From an uncultured Roseiarcus sp. (GTDB lineage: Bacteria; Pseudomonadota; Alphaproteobacteria; Rhizobiales; Beijerinckiaceae), in the NCBI GenBank assembly GCA_945957375.1, contig CAMFKX010000015.1, positions 1 through 37,494 of the forward strand: a DNA stretch of 37,494 nt. Direction: 5' to 3'. The translations under genes were made by a program, and so were the position numbers. The stretch's first letter is position 1, and each line of letters starts with the position of its first letter. Shown here one piece after another: positions 1-6,918 of this stretch. Under the pieces are notes generated by a model that was not told where the DNA came from, made no database searches, and saw only the letters and a program-made list of their open reading frames with translations.

Positions 1-518
1 GGCACGCTGAAATTCTCCGGTCGAAGCGTCGTCAGGACGTCGTCATGCGCGATCGCTTCGTTCGGGTAGAGGGAGAACCAGCGCTGCCCGCCTTTGTCCT
101 TCGGCCGGCTGTCCCAGGCGACGCCCAGCGCCTGCAGCCGGCCGTCCGGGAACGGGATCAGATATTGCTGCAACGGATAAACGCCGAAGGTGTAGGCGAT
201 CTCGAACTGAGCGGGCTTGCCGTCCGGGCTGTCGGTCTCGACGTAGAACTTGCCGTCGCGGCGAAAGAAGCGCGACGTGACGCCGAGATGCTCGAAGGTC
301 GCGTCGTGGAAATCGCCGAGCACGGTCGCGTCGGTCGCGTGCGCCATCGCCGCCTCGTGGTGCGATCCGGCCCACAGCTTGGTTTCGGCGGGATGGCAGG
401 CCGCGCAGGTCTCGCTGCCGACGTAGCTCGGCGCCGCGTCGCCGGCCTGCGCCGGCACGGGGCCGGCGACGTGCGCCAAAGCGAAGCCGAGGGCCAGGAT
501 CAGATGGCGCAGGTCCAA
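1..518 (-). CDS. Exported multiheme cytochrome c / TPR-type protein, N-terminal part
   Basis: The first 172 codons of a gene that leaves the window on its 3' side. The reading begins MDLRHLILALGFALAHVAG, a signal peptide with a likely cleavage after PAQA, so the protein is exported. Mature residues then contain ETCAACHPAE, a CxxCH haem c attachment site, followed by LWAGSHHEAAMAHA, which may supply distal histidine ligands. This arrangement is typical of long multihaem c-type cytochromes that carry TPR repeats, but the remaining haem sites and repeats would lie outside the window. No ATG or GTG is in frame near the signal peptide. The start is taken as TTG at 518, placed seven bases after a good ribosome site (AGGGGAAGGA). 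It is transcribed divergently from the LssY_C gene across about 160 bases. Family membership is fairly sure; the exact redox role is unknown. Confidence 0.75.
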   Translation of the reverse strand, partial: MDLRHLILALGFALAHVAGPVPAQAGDAAPSYVGSETCAACHPAETKLWAGSHHEAAMAHATDATVLGDFHDATFEHLGVTSRFFRRDGKFYVETDSPDGKPAQFEIAYTFGVYPLQQYLIPFPDGRLQALGVAWDSRPKDKGGQRWFSLYPNEAIAHDDVLTTLRPENFSV

Positions 519-679
519 ACGGCGGTCCTTCCCCTGAACGGGAGCGCGCCCTATGGAAGCGCGCGCGAGGCTTAGGAGGCGGGCCCGGGAGCGGTCAAGG
601 CCCGGCGCTTGCGGCCCGGCGCGACCCCGGGCAAAATTCGATCCGACGTTCGAGGCGACCGACAGGCGACGGGAATTCG

Positions 680-1762
680 ATGACGAGCTTCGTGCTTCTC
701 TGGCTCCGGCGTTTCGGCGCGGCCCTGCTCGGCGTCCTCGCCGTCTGGCTGATCGCCTTCGTCTTCCGTCTCACCGACCACGAGGCGCCGACCCTGCTCG
801 CGCTCGCGGCGACCTACGCCCTCGGCGCCTATGTCATCCTGCCGTGGATCGTGCGCATGGGGCTCAAGCTGCTGCGCCACGGCGCGGTGCCGAGCTTCAC
901 CCTCACCGCCGACGGCTTTCCCGGCGACCCGGTCAACCTCGCGCTCGTGGGCACGTTCGCCGAGCTCGAGGCGGCCTTCGCCCGCGCTGGCTGGTTCAAG
1001 GCCGACGCGCTCGGAATCCGCAGCTCCTGGGGCATGGCGCAATCCTTCGTCCTCAACCGGCCCTATCCGACCGCGCCATTCAGCACGCTCTACCTTTTCG
1101 GCCGCAGGCAGGACGTCGGCTTCGAGAAGGCGATCGACGGCAGCCCGCGCAAGCGCCACCACATCCGTTTCTGGGGCCTGAGCCCGCAGCGCGCGCAGGA
1201 GGCGAACGCGCCGCAATTCTGGCTGAACGCCGAGCGTCCGCCGCTCGACGAGCAGGCGCTCTGGGTCGGCGCCGGCACGCGCGACACCGGACTCTCGTTC
1301 ACCAAATTCACCTTCCAGTTCACCCACGCGACCGACGACGACACCAACGCCGAACGCGACTTCATCCTCGCCGAACTGAAGCGGACGGGTGCGATCGGCG
1401 AGGTGCGCTGGCATCGCGAGGGCGAGCGGCTCACCCTCGGCAAGGTCAACCACTACATCGCCGACGGCGACATCGCGGTCGGCTGGCTTGAAGGCGGCGA
1501 CGCCGGACGGGGTCTCGTAGTCGCGCTTCAGCGCCGTTCGACGCCGATGGCCTCCCGAAGCGCGGGAAGCGGATCGGCCAACGCGAAGCGCAGCGCGCTC
1601 CAGCTTTCCGTTTCGATCTTCCACGGCGCCATTGCGGCGCGCAGGAGGGCTCTCGGGCGCCTCACCACCTTCGGCGGGCCGTCGAACCGCGCGGGCGCCT
1701 GGGCGCCGAAGCCGAGCGAGACGAAATTGACGCCGCCGAGCATCGACATCGCGAGCGAATAA
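680..1762 (+). CDS. LssY C-terminal domain membrane protein with an antisense-derived tail
   Basis: Starts ATG with MTSFVLLWLRRF. Two membrane segments are visible (about residues 5-30 and 36-58), followed by an LssY_C domain (about 80-275) with conserved-looking stretches such as VGAGTRDTGLSF and FTHATDDDTNAERDFI. LssY_C proteins are membrane-associated; the domain's biochemical role is not established. The recognisable domain ends near ADGDIAVGWLE, about codon 272. The frame then stays open for nearly 80 more codons, which lie antisense to the 3' end of the ATP-grasp gene (1528-1762 is shared). That tail is Arg/Ser/Pro-rich and looks like shadow sequence. I infer that the original stop codon was lost, either by the rearrangement that placed the ATP-grasp cassette here or by a frameshift: a TAG lies at 1518-1520 in another frame. 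Confidence 0.75.
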   Translation: MTSFVLLWLRRFGAALLGVLAVWLIAFVFRLTDHEAPTLLALAATYALGAYVILPWIVRMGLKLLRHGAVPSFTLTADGFPGDPVNLALVGTFAELEAAFARAGWFKADALGIRSSWGMAQSFVLNRPYPTAPFSTLYLFGRRQDVGFEKAIDGSPRKRHHIRFWGLSPQRAQEANAPQFWLNAERPPLDEQALWVGAGTRDTGLSFTKFTFQFTHATDDDTNAERDFILAELKRTGAIGEVRWHREGERLTLGKVNHYIADGDIAVGWLEGGDAGRGLVVALQRRSTPMASRSAGSGSANAKRSALQLSVSIFHGAIAARRRALGRLTTFGGPSNRAGAWAPKPSETKLTPPSIDIASE

Positions 1763-2622
1763 TAGAAACGCGGGTTGCACTCGAGGAAATGATGGCGGCC
1801 GGCTCGATCGCGGCGGAGGTCGAAATTGCAGACGCCTTCAAAGGCGAGCGGCCGAAGCAGGCGCCCGACGTCGGCGCGAATCCGGGGTTCTTCGCTTGTC
1901 CGGTAGGTCGCCCGCGCCGTGCGGTAGGCCACGAAGGCGCGGACGGATCCTCGTTCGCAAAGGACGCTCGCGCACAGATCCTCGCCGTCCACGAAGGCTT
2001 GAGCGAGAATGGGCGCATAGTCGATGCGCGCAACCGCCTTCCGCCAGCGCGCCTGCTCCACCAGCACGCATCCCTCGCCGCCGCTTCGGCCGAGCGGCTT
2101 CGCCACGAACGCCGGAAGGGATTCCGAGCGAAGCGCGGCTTCGAGCGCTTCCGGTCCGGAAAACAGCCGGGCCGGCGGGGTCCGCACCCCGGCCGCCGCG
2201 CAGAGTCGATGGAATTCCCATTTGTCATTCAGGCGATCGAAGGCGGCGACGTCCGGCATCGGAAAGCACGGCGCCGCCACCCGATCTCTCAGGACGATCA
2301 GACTGCGGGTCGCGGGCGCGTCTCCGGCGAGCACGAGGTCGATCGAGCGCCTCTCGACCAGCCGATTGATGTCCGCGAGCAGCGCCTCGCCGCCCGCGCC
2401 CGACACCTCAGCTTCCGTCTTCTCGAATCGGCAGAAGCGCGAGTACTTCAGTCCAGAAGACCGGTTCGGACCGAGCGCATAGACCTCGCAGCCGGCCGCA
2501 GCGACGCATCGCACGACCCGATACGCCAGATTGACGCCGGCGCACAGGATCAGCGCCCGGCGCGGCGCAGACCTGTCGCTCGTCACCACGCCGCCGGCGT
2601 TTCGGCGCGCCTCGGGTACCAT
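1528..2622 (-). CDS. ATP-grasp domain ligase, copy A
   Basis: A 364-residue soluble protein. The N-terminal part (ALILCAGVNLAYRVVRCVAA) resembles the pre-ATP-grasp nucleotide-fold domain. The ATP-grasp core shows FVAKPLGRSGGEGCVLVE (lysine plus glycine-rich loop), ILAQAFVDGEDL, and the metal-binding end NFDLRRDRAGRHHFLECNPRF. ATP-grasp enzymes join a carboxylate to an amine or thiol through an acyl phosphate; the substrates here cannot be told. The start is uncertain: ATG at 2622 is preferred because it gives nearly the same length as the paralogue at 3628-4731, but in-frame GTG (2631) and TTG (2667) codons precede it and no strong ribosome site is visible. It is divergent from the acetyltransferase at 2739, and its last 235 bases overlap the LssY_C frame. 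The two ATP-grasp copies are roughly 70 percent identical by eye. Confidence 0.85.
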   Translation of the reverse strand: MVPEARRNAGGVVTSDRSAPRRALILCAGVNLAYRVVRCVAAAGCEVYALGPNRSSGLKYSRFCRFEKTEAEVSGAGGEALLADINRLVERRSIDLVLAGDAPATRSLIVLRDRVAAPCFPMPDVAAFDRLNDKWEFHRLCAAAGVRTPPARLFSGPEALEAALRSESLPAFVAKPLGRSGGEGCVLVEQARWRKAVARIDYAPILAQAFVDGEDLCASVLCERGSVRAFVAYRTARATYRTSEEPRIRADVGRLLRPLAFEGVCNFDLRRDRAGRHHFLECNPRFYYSLAMSMLGGVNFVSLGFGAQAPARFDGPPKVVRRPRALLRAAMAPWKIETESWSALRFALADPLPALREAIGVERR

Positions 2623-2738
2623 TATGTTCACGCGGCGGCCGCTACCACACGCCCGTGGCGTGGGCAATCGGACGCCGCGCCGCAGGGCGGCGCTCCGCGC
2701 TACAAGGGACGGAACGCCGCCTTCGATTGGGGGAAATC

Positions 2739-3584
2739 ATGATGGATTCGAACGCGCTCACGATCCGCCGCATGTCCGAAGCCGACCTGGACCTCGCGCT
2801 CGACTGGGCGGCCGCCGAAGGCTGGAACCCGGGCCTCGGCGACGCCGCGAGCTTCTTCGCCGCCGACCCCGAGGGCTTCCTGCTCGGCGAGTTGGCCGGC
2901 GAGCCGGTCGGCTGCATCTCGGTCGTGCGATACGGCGACGCCTTCGGCTTTCTCGGCTTCTACATCGTGCGAGCCCCGTTCCGCGGTCGCGGCCACGGCC
3001 TCGCGCTCTGGCGCGCCGGCATGGACCATCTCGCCGGGCGCAACGTCGGCCTCGACGGCGTGGTCGCCCAGCAAGCGAACTACCGGAAATCGGGGTTCCG
3101 CCTCGCTTACCGCAACATCCGCTGCGAGGGCGTCGGCGGCGGCGCAGCGCCGGACGGGCTCGCCGATCTGGCTTCCGTCCCCTTCGACGCGGTCGAAGCC
3201 TACGACCGGACGGTCTTCCCGGCGCCGCGCCCGACCTTTCTCGCCCGCTGGATCCGCCCGATGGGCGGCGTCGCGCTCGGCGCCGTTGAGGACGGGGCCC
3301 TGCGCGGCTACGGCGTCCTGCGCGCCTGTCGGCGCGGCTACAAGATCGGCCCGCTGTTCGCGGACGACGCCGACGTCGCCGAGCGCCTGTTCCGGGGTTT
3401 GTCCGCGCGCGCCCCCGGCGCGGCGCTGTTTCTCGACACGCCCGAGGTCAACCCCGGCGCCGTCGCGCTGGCGAGACGCCATGGCATGATCCCGGCATTC
3501 GAGACCGCGCGCATGTACACGGGCGCGCCGACGCCGACGCGGCTCGAGCGGTGCTTCGGCGTTACGACGTTCGAGCTCGGGTGA
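2739..3584 (+). CDS. Two-domain GNAT N-acetyltransferase (YitH/HolE-like)
   Basis: A 281-residue protein. The N-terminal GNAT domain (about residues 5-130) carries the acetyl-CoA loop in YIVRAPFRGRGHGLALW. The C-terminal half, beginning near YDRTVFPAPRPTFLARW, resembles the Acetyltransf_18 domain found in the YitH/HolE type of acetyltransferase. It would move an acetyl group from acetyl-CoA to an amine; the acceptor is unknown. Two ATG codons in tandem (2739 and 2742) follow a GGGGGAA ribosome site; either may be used. The gene sits between two paralogous ATP-grasp genes, divergent from copy A and convergent with copy B. This suggests one modification cassette in which ligation products or substrates are acetylated, but that link is inference. 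Confidence 0.85.
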   Translation: MMDSNALTIRRMSEADLDLALDWAAAEGWNPGLGDAASFFAADPEGFLLGELAGEPVGCISVVRYGDAFGFLGFYIVRAPFRGRGHGLALWRAGMDHLAGRNVGLDGVVAQQANYRKSGFRLAYRNIRCEGVGGGAAPDGLADLASVPFDAVEAYDRTVFPAPRPTFLARWIRPMGGVALGAVEDGALRGYGVLRACRRGYKIGPLFADDADVAERLFRGLSARAPGAALFLDTPEVNPGAVALARRHGMIPAFETARMYTGAPTPTRLERCFGVTTFELG

Positions 3585-3596
3585 ATCAGCAGGCGT

Positions 3597-3615
3597 CGAA
3601 GCCCGGCCGGCTTCG
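3597..3615. terminator. Hairpin between convergent genes
   Basis: A 7-base-pair perfect stem (CGAAGCC, loop CGGCC, GGCTTCG) lies in the 43-base gap between the converging stops of the acetyltransferase and ATP-grasp copy B. It could end transcription from both sides. No T-run follows on either strand, so it may equally be a chance GC-rich hairpin. Confidence 0.4.
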
Positions 3616-3627
3616 CCTGGGCGCGAC

Positions 3628-4731
3628 TCACCGCTTTTCAAGGCCGATCGCTTCCCGAAGGGCCGGAAGCGGATCGGCCAGCGTGAAGCGCAGGGCGTTC
3701 CAGCTCTCCGCCTCGATCTTCCATGGCGTCAGGGCCGCCAACAGGAGCGCCTTCAGCGACCTCACGGTCTTCGGCGCGTCGTGAACCAGCGCTTTGGCTT
3801 CCGCGCCGAGGCCGAGCGAGACAAAATTCACCCCGCCGAGCATCGACATCGCCATTGAATAGTAGAAGCGCGGATTGCACTCGATGAAATGGAGGCGGCC
3901 CGATCGGTCGCGGCGAAGGTCGAAGTTGAAGACGCCGTCGACCGCCAGCCGGCGAAACAACCTTTCCACTTCGTCCCGAACTTCGGCGACGACGCAGGTC
4001 CGATAGGTAGCCCGGCGGACGGTGTAGCAAACGACGGCGTCGACCGATCCCTTGCGGCAGAATACGCTCGCGTCCAGATCCTCGCCGTCGATGAATTCCT
4101 GAGCGAGGATGGGCGCATAGTCGATCCGCGAGAGCGCGTCCCGCCAACGGCCCGGCTCGACCATGATGCACCCTTCGCCGCCGCTTCGGCGCAGCGGCTT
4201 CGCCATCAGGCGCGCGGGAAGGGATCCAGAACGGAGCGCGGCTTCAAACAGGGGCGGCGACGCGAACAGTCGGGTGGCCGGGGTCCGCACTCCCGCCGCC
4301 ACGCACAGTCGACCGAATTCCCATTTGTTGTCCAGAAGATCGAAGGCGGCGAGGTCGGGCATCGGAAAGCAAGGCGCCGCGACGCGATCCTTCAGGACGA
4401 TCAGGCTGCGGGTCGAGGGCGCATCGCCGGCGAGGACAAGGTCGATCGACCACCGCGCGACGTAACGGTTGATGTCGCGGAGCAAGGCCTCGCAGCCAGC
4501 GCCGTCGACATCCGCTTCGGTCTTTCCGAAACGGCAGAACCGCGAGAACGCCAGGCCGGAGGATCGACGCGGCCCGAGCGCATAGGCTTCGCAGCCGGCC
4601 GCGGCGACGCAGCGCACGACCCGATAGGCCAGCCGAACGCCTGCACACAGGATCAGGATTCGTCGCGGCCGCTCAGGCGCAACGCGCGCAGCCCCGCCGC
4701 CGACGCCCGAATATGCCTCCCCAATGTCCAC
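3628..4731 (-). CDS. ATP-grasp domain ligase, copy B
   Basis: A 367-residue paralogue of the ligase at 1528-2622, with the same motif order: ILILCAGVRLAYRVVRCVAA, LMAKPLRRSGGEGCIMVE, ILAQEFIDGEDLDASVF and NFDLRRDRSGRLHFIECNPRF, ending DPLPALREAIGLEKR against ...GVERR in copy A. It starts with GTG at 4731, inside a palindrome that may control it. Differences cluster in the middle of the ATP-grasp region (CYTVRRATYRTCVVAEV against AYRTARATYRTSEEPRI), as expected if the copies have diverged in substrate. No carrier-protein, peptide-synthetase or polysaccharide gene is adjacent, so the product cannot be named. I see no frameshift or missing core motif. Confidence 0.85.
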   Translation of the reverse strand: MDIGEAYSGVGGGAARVAPERPRRILILCAGVRLAYRVVRCVAAAGCEAYALGPRRSSGLAFSRFCRFGKTEADVDGAGCEALLRDINRYVARWSIDLVLAGDAPSTRSLIVLKDRVAAPCFPMPDLAAFDLLDNKWEFGRLCVAAGVRTPATRLFASPPLFEAALRSGSLPARLMAKPLRRSGGEGCIMVEPGRWRDALSRIDYAPILAQEFIDGEDLDASVFCRKGSVDAVVCYTVRRATYRTCVVAEVRDEVERLFRRLAVDGVFNFDLRRDRSGRLHFIECNPRFYYSMAMSMLGGVNFVSLGLGAEAKALVHDAPKTVRSLKALLLAALTPWKIEAESWNALRFTLADPLPALREAIGLEKR

Positions 4732-4741
4732 ATTGGTAAGG
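4716..4741. promoter_or_regulatory. Palindrome over the start codon of ATP-grasp copy B
   Basis: The core CCAATGT-CC-ACATTGG (4721-4736) is a perfect inverted repeat with a 2-base centre. Outer CCT/AGG arms extend it to 26 bases with two mismatched pairs. The GTG start codon of the downstream ligase lies within it. It could be a repressor operator or an mRNA hairpin that masks the start. It is AT-richer than its surroundings, which makes chance less likely, but no regulator gene is adjacent. Confidence 0.45.
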
Positions 4742-4926
4742 TATCACGGGACGTTTCGGCCGGCAAACTTCGTGCTACGGCCAACTTCGCGCGCCGACCC
4801 CGCTCGGCCCGGACCGCAAACTGCTCCGACGGGGAAACTTCGCCCGGCCCTTGAATTTGACGGCGGTTGGCGATTGAACCGGCGTCGAGCCGCGGGACCG
4901 CCGCAGCCGCAACGGAAGGGCACTCC

Positions 4927-5718
4927 ATGGATCTTCAGCTCAAGGGCAAACGCGCGCTCGTCACCGGCAGCACGGCCGGCATCGGCTACGCCATCGCGGC
5001 GAGTCTGGCGAGAGAGGGCGCCCGCGTCGTCGTCAACGGGCGCACCCAGGAGGGCGTCGACGCCGCCATGGCGAAATTGACGGCGGAAACCGGCGTCGCG
5101 GTCGAAGGCTTCGCCGGCGATCTCGGCCAGGCGCAGGCGGCGGAAGCGCTGGTGCGCAAGCACCCCGAGATCGACATCCTGGTCAACAATCTCGGCATCT
5201 TCGAGCCGAAGCCGTTCGAGGCGATCCCTGACTCCGACTGGACGCGCTTCTTCGAGGTCAACGTGCTGAGCGGCGTCCGGCTCGCTCGCCTCTACCTGCC
5301 GGGCATGAAGCGCGCCGACTGGGGCCTCATCATCTTCATTTCCAGCGAAAGCGCGCTGCAGATCCCAGCGGAGATGATCCACTACGGCGTGACCAAGACG
5401 GCGCAGATCGCGGTCGCGCGCGGCCTCGCCGAATCGCTCGCCGGCACCGGGATCACGGTCAACTCCGTCTTGCCCGGGCCGACCCGGTCGCGCGGCGTCG
5501 TCGATTTCGTCGAGGCGCTGTCGAAGGATTCCGGCAAGGGTTTCGACGATTTCCAGACCGAGTTCTTCGCGACAGTGCGCCCGACGTCGCTGATCAAGCG
5601 CTTCGCCACGCCCGAGGAGGTTGCGGCGATGGTGACCTATGTCGCAAGCCCGCTCGCCTCAGCCACCACCGGCGCGGCGCTCCGGGTCGACGGCGGCGTC
5701 GTCAAGAGCGCGTTCTGA
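4927..5718 (+). CDS. SDR-family NAD(P)-dependent oxidoreductase
   Basis: A 263-residue classical short-chain dehydrogenase. Visible are the cofactor loop TGSTAGIG (near residue 15), NNLG (the NNAG position), the catalytic Ser in FISSESA and Tyr/Lys in HYGVTK, and a C-terminal GAALRVDGGVVKSAF. Such enzymes interconvert alcohols and ketones with NAD(H) or NADP(H); this one resembles 3-oxoacyl reductase-like members, but the substrate is not evident. ATG at 4927 is preferred over an in-frame ATG at 4867 because it follows GGAAGGG at the right distance and matches where SDR proteins begin. It appears to be a single-gene unit, converging on the holin-like gene 36 bases beyond its stop. Confidence 0.9.
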   Translation: MDLQLKGKRALVTGSTAGIGYAIAASLAREGARVVVNGRTQEGVDAAMAKLTAETGVAVEGFAGDLGQAQAAEALVRKHPEIDILVNNLGIFEPKPFEAIPDSDWTRFFEVNVLSGVRLARLYLPGMKRADWGLIIFISSESALQIPAEMIHYGVTKTAQIAVARGLAESLAGTGITVNSVLPGPTRSRGVVDFVEALSKDSGKGFDDFQTEFFATVRPTSLIKRFATPEEVAAMVTYVASPLASATTGAALRVDGGVVKSAF

Positions 5719-5754
5719 ATCCGGACCGCACAGCATCGACGCGGCGCGCCGGCC

Positions 5755-6156
5755 TCACTCCCACTGACCCGGTCGGGTCTGGCGCATCGTAATCACGTCG
5801 ATGCGCCCCTTCGGCGGGCCGCCGATCCAGCCGGACATGACCCAGCTCGTCAGGCTCACCACGATGGCGGCGAAGAAGGCCGGCCAGAACCCCATGACGA
5901 CGAACCCCTTGAGGAACGAAGCCACGAGTTCGATCATCAGGCCGTTGATGACGAGCAGGAAGAAGCCGAGCGTGAGCAGCGTGATCGGGAAGGTGAGGAT
6001 GATCAGGATCGGCCGCACGAAGGCGTTGATGATCCCAAGCAGCAGCGCAGCCGCGATCAGCGACTGAGTCGACTGGAATTCGATCCCGGCGACGATCTGG
6101 GAGGCGAGCCAGAGCCCGATCCCGACCACCACCGCGCGGATGAGAAGGCCTTCCAT
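5755..6156 (-). CDS. Four-helix membrane protein, phage-holin superfamily IV type
   Basis: A 133-residue hydrophobic protein with four likely membrane helices (about residues 5-25, 30-52, 55-80, 88-110). The pattern ILIILTFPITLLTLGFFLLV and NGLMIELVA is characteristic of the family annotated as mycobacterial-type phage holin superfamily IV (PF04020). Despite the name, members are widespread chromosomal genes with no proven lytic role. No other phage gene is near, so I would not call this a prophage remnant. A GGAG ribosome site precedes the ATG. It ends in a charged tail and is transcribed alone. Confidence 0.85.
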   Translation of the reverse strand: MEGLLIRAVVVGIGLWLASQIVAGIEFQSTQSLIAAALLLGIINAFVRPILIILTFPITLLTLGFFLLVINGLMIELVASFLKGFVVMGFWPAFFAAIVVSLTSWVMSGWIGGPPKGRIDVITMRQTRPGQWE

Positions 6157-6228
6157 GATGACGCTCCGGTTTCCACGTCGAATGTAGGCGCTAAGTCGGA
6201 TTTCCGCCAGTCCGAGCGGAATGAGGGG

Positions 6229-6918
6229 TCACAGGCATTTGAGCGCCGCCGGGGCCGCCGCAGCCCGCGCGAGGATGCTCGTGGCGCGCCGACGCTCCGC
6301 AGACGTCGGATGCGCCGGGTTGCGGGCGCGCGGGTTCGGCAGCGCCATCGCGAGCAACGCTCCTTCCCGCGGGTCGAGTTCGCGCGCGCTCTTGCCGAAA
6401 TAGCGGCGCGCGGCGGCTTCGATCCCGAACGTTCCCTCGCCCCATTCGGCCACGTTCAGATAGACCTCGAGAACCCTGCGTTTCGGCCAGAGCGCGCCGA
6501 GCGCGAGCGCCATCGGGATCTCGAGGGCTTTGCGCACGACCGACCGGCCCGGCCACAGGAACAGGTTCTTGACCGTCTGCATGGTCAGCGTGGACGCGCC
6601 GCGCGCAGGGCCGCTGTCGCCCGCGGCCGCCATCACCGAACGCAGCGCGTCCCAGTCGACGCCGCCGTTGGCGCAGAAGGAGGCGTCCTCGGCGGCGATC
6701 ACCATGGCGATCGCCGCTGGCGACACGTCGTCGAGCCGCACCGCGATCCGGTCGTGCGGCCGACCCTGAGCCATGCGCGCGAGCATCAGCGTCGAGACCG
6801 GGTCGACGACGGCGTAGAGCGCGACGAGGAGGAAGAAGGCCGCGGCCAGTCCGGCGAGCGCGAGCAGGACGGCGCGCGTCGCGGCGCGGATCGTCGGCGT
6901 GAGCCGCAGGGCGGTCAG
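6229..6918 (-). CDS. mtgA: Monofunctional peptidoglycan glycosyltransferase MtgA
   Basis: GT51 glycosyltransferase that polymerises lipid II into glycan strands at the outer face of the inner membrane. Family motifs are clear: VIAAEDASFCANGGVDWDAL (first catalytic Glu), GASTLTMQTVKNLFLW, EVYLNVAEWGEGTFGIEAAA and ALLAMALPNP. The first ATG (6786) lies after the membrane anchor, inside VSTLMLARMAQG. The open frame upstream encodes the expected anchor (AVLLALAGLAAAFFLLVAL), but contains no ATG, GTG or TTG before an in-frame TGA. The best candidate is CTG at 6918, which overlaps the TGA stop of the kinase gene (CTGA) and would give 229 residues, the usual family length. Translation may therefore depend on coupling to the kinase. 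A truncated product from 6786 would lack its anchor. Family certain, start uncertain. Confidence 0.85.
   Translation of the reverse strand: MTALRLTPTIRAATRAVLLALAGLAAAFFLLVALYAVVDPVSTLMLARMAQGRPHDRIAVRLDDVSPAAIAMVIAAEDASFCANGGVDWDALRSVMAAAGDSGPARGASTLTMQTVKNLFLWPGRSVVRKALEIPMALALGALWPKRRVLEVYLNVAEWGEGTFGIEAAARRYFGKSARELDPREGALLAMALPNPRARNPAHPTSAERRRATSILARAAAAPAALKCL

Noticed and set aside
5755-6156. Prophage remnant suggested by the holin-family gene
   Set aside because: No other phage gene, attachment site or lysis gene nearby; the family is widespread in bacterial chromosomes.
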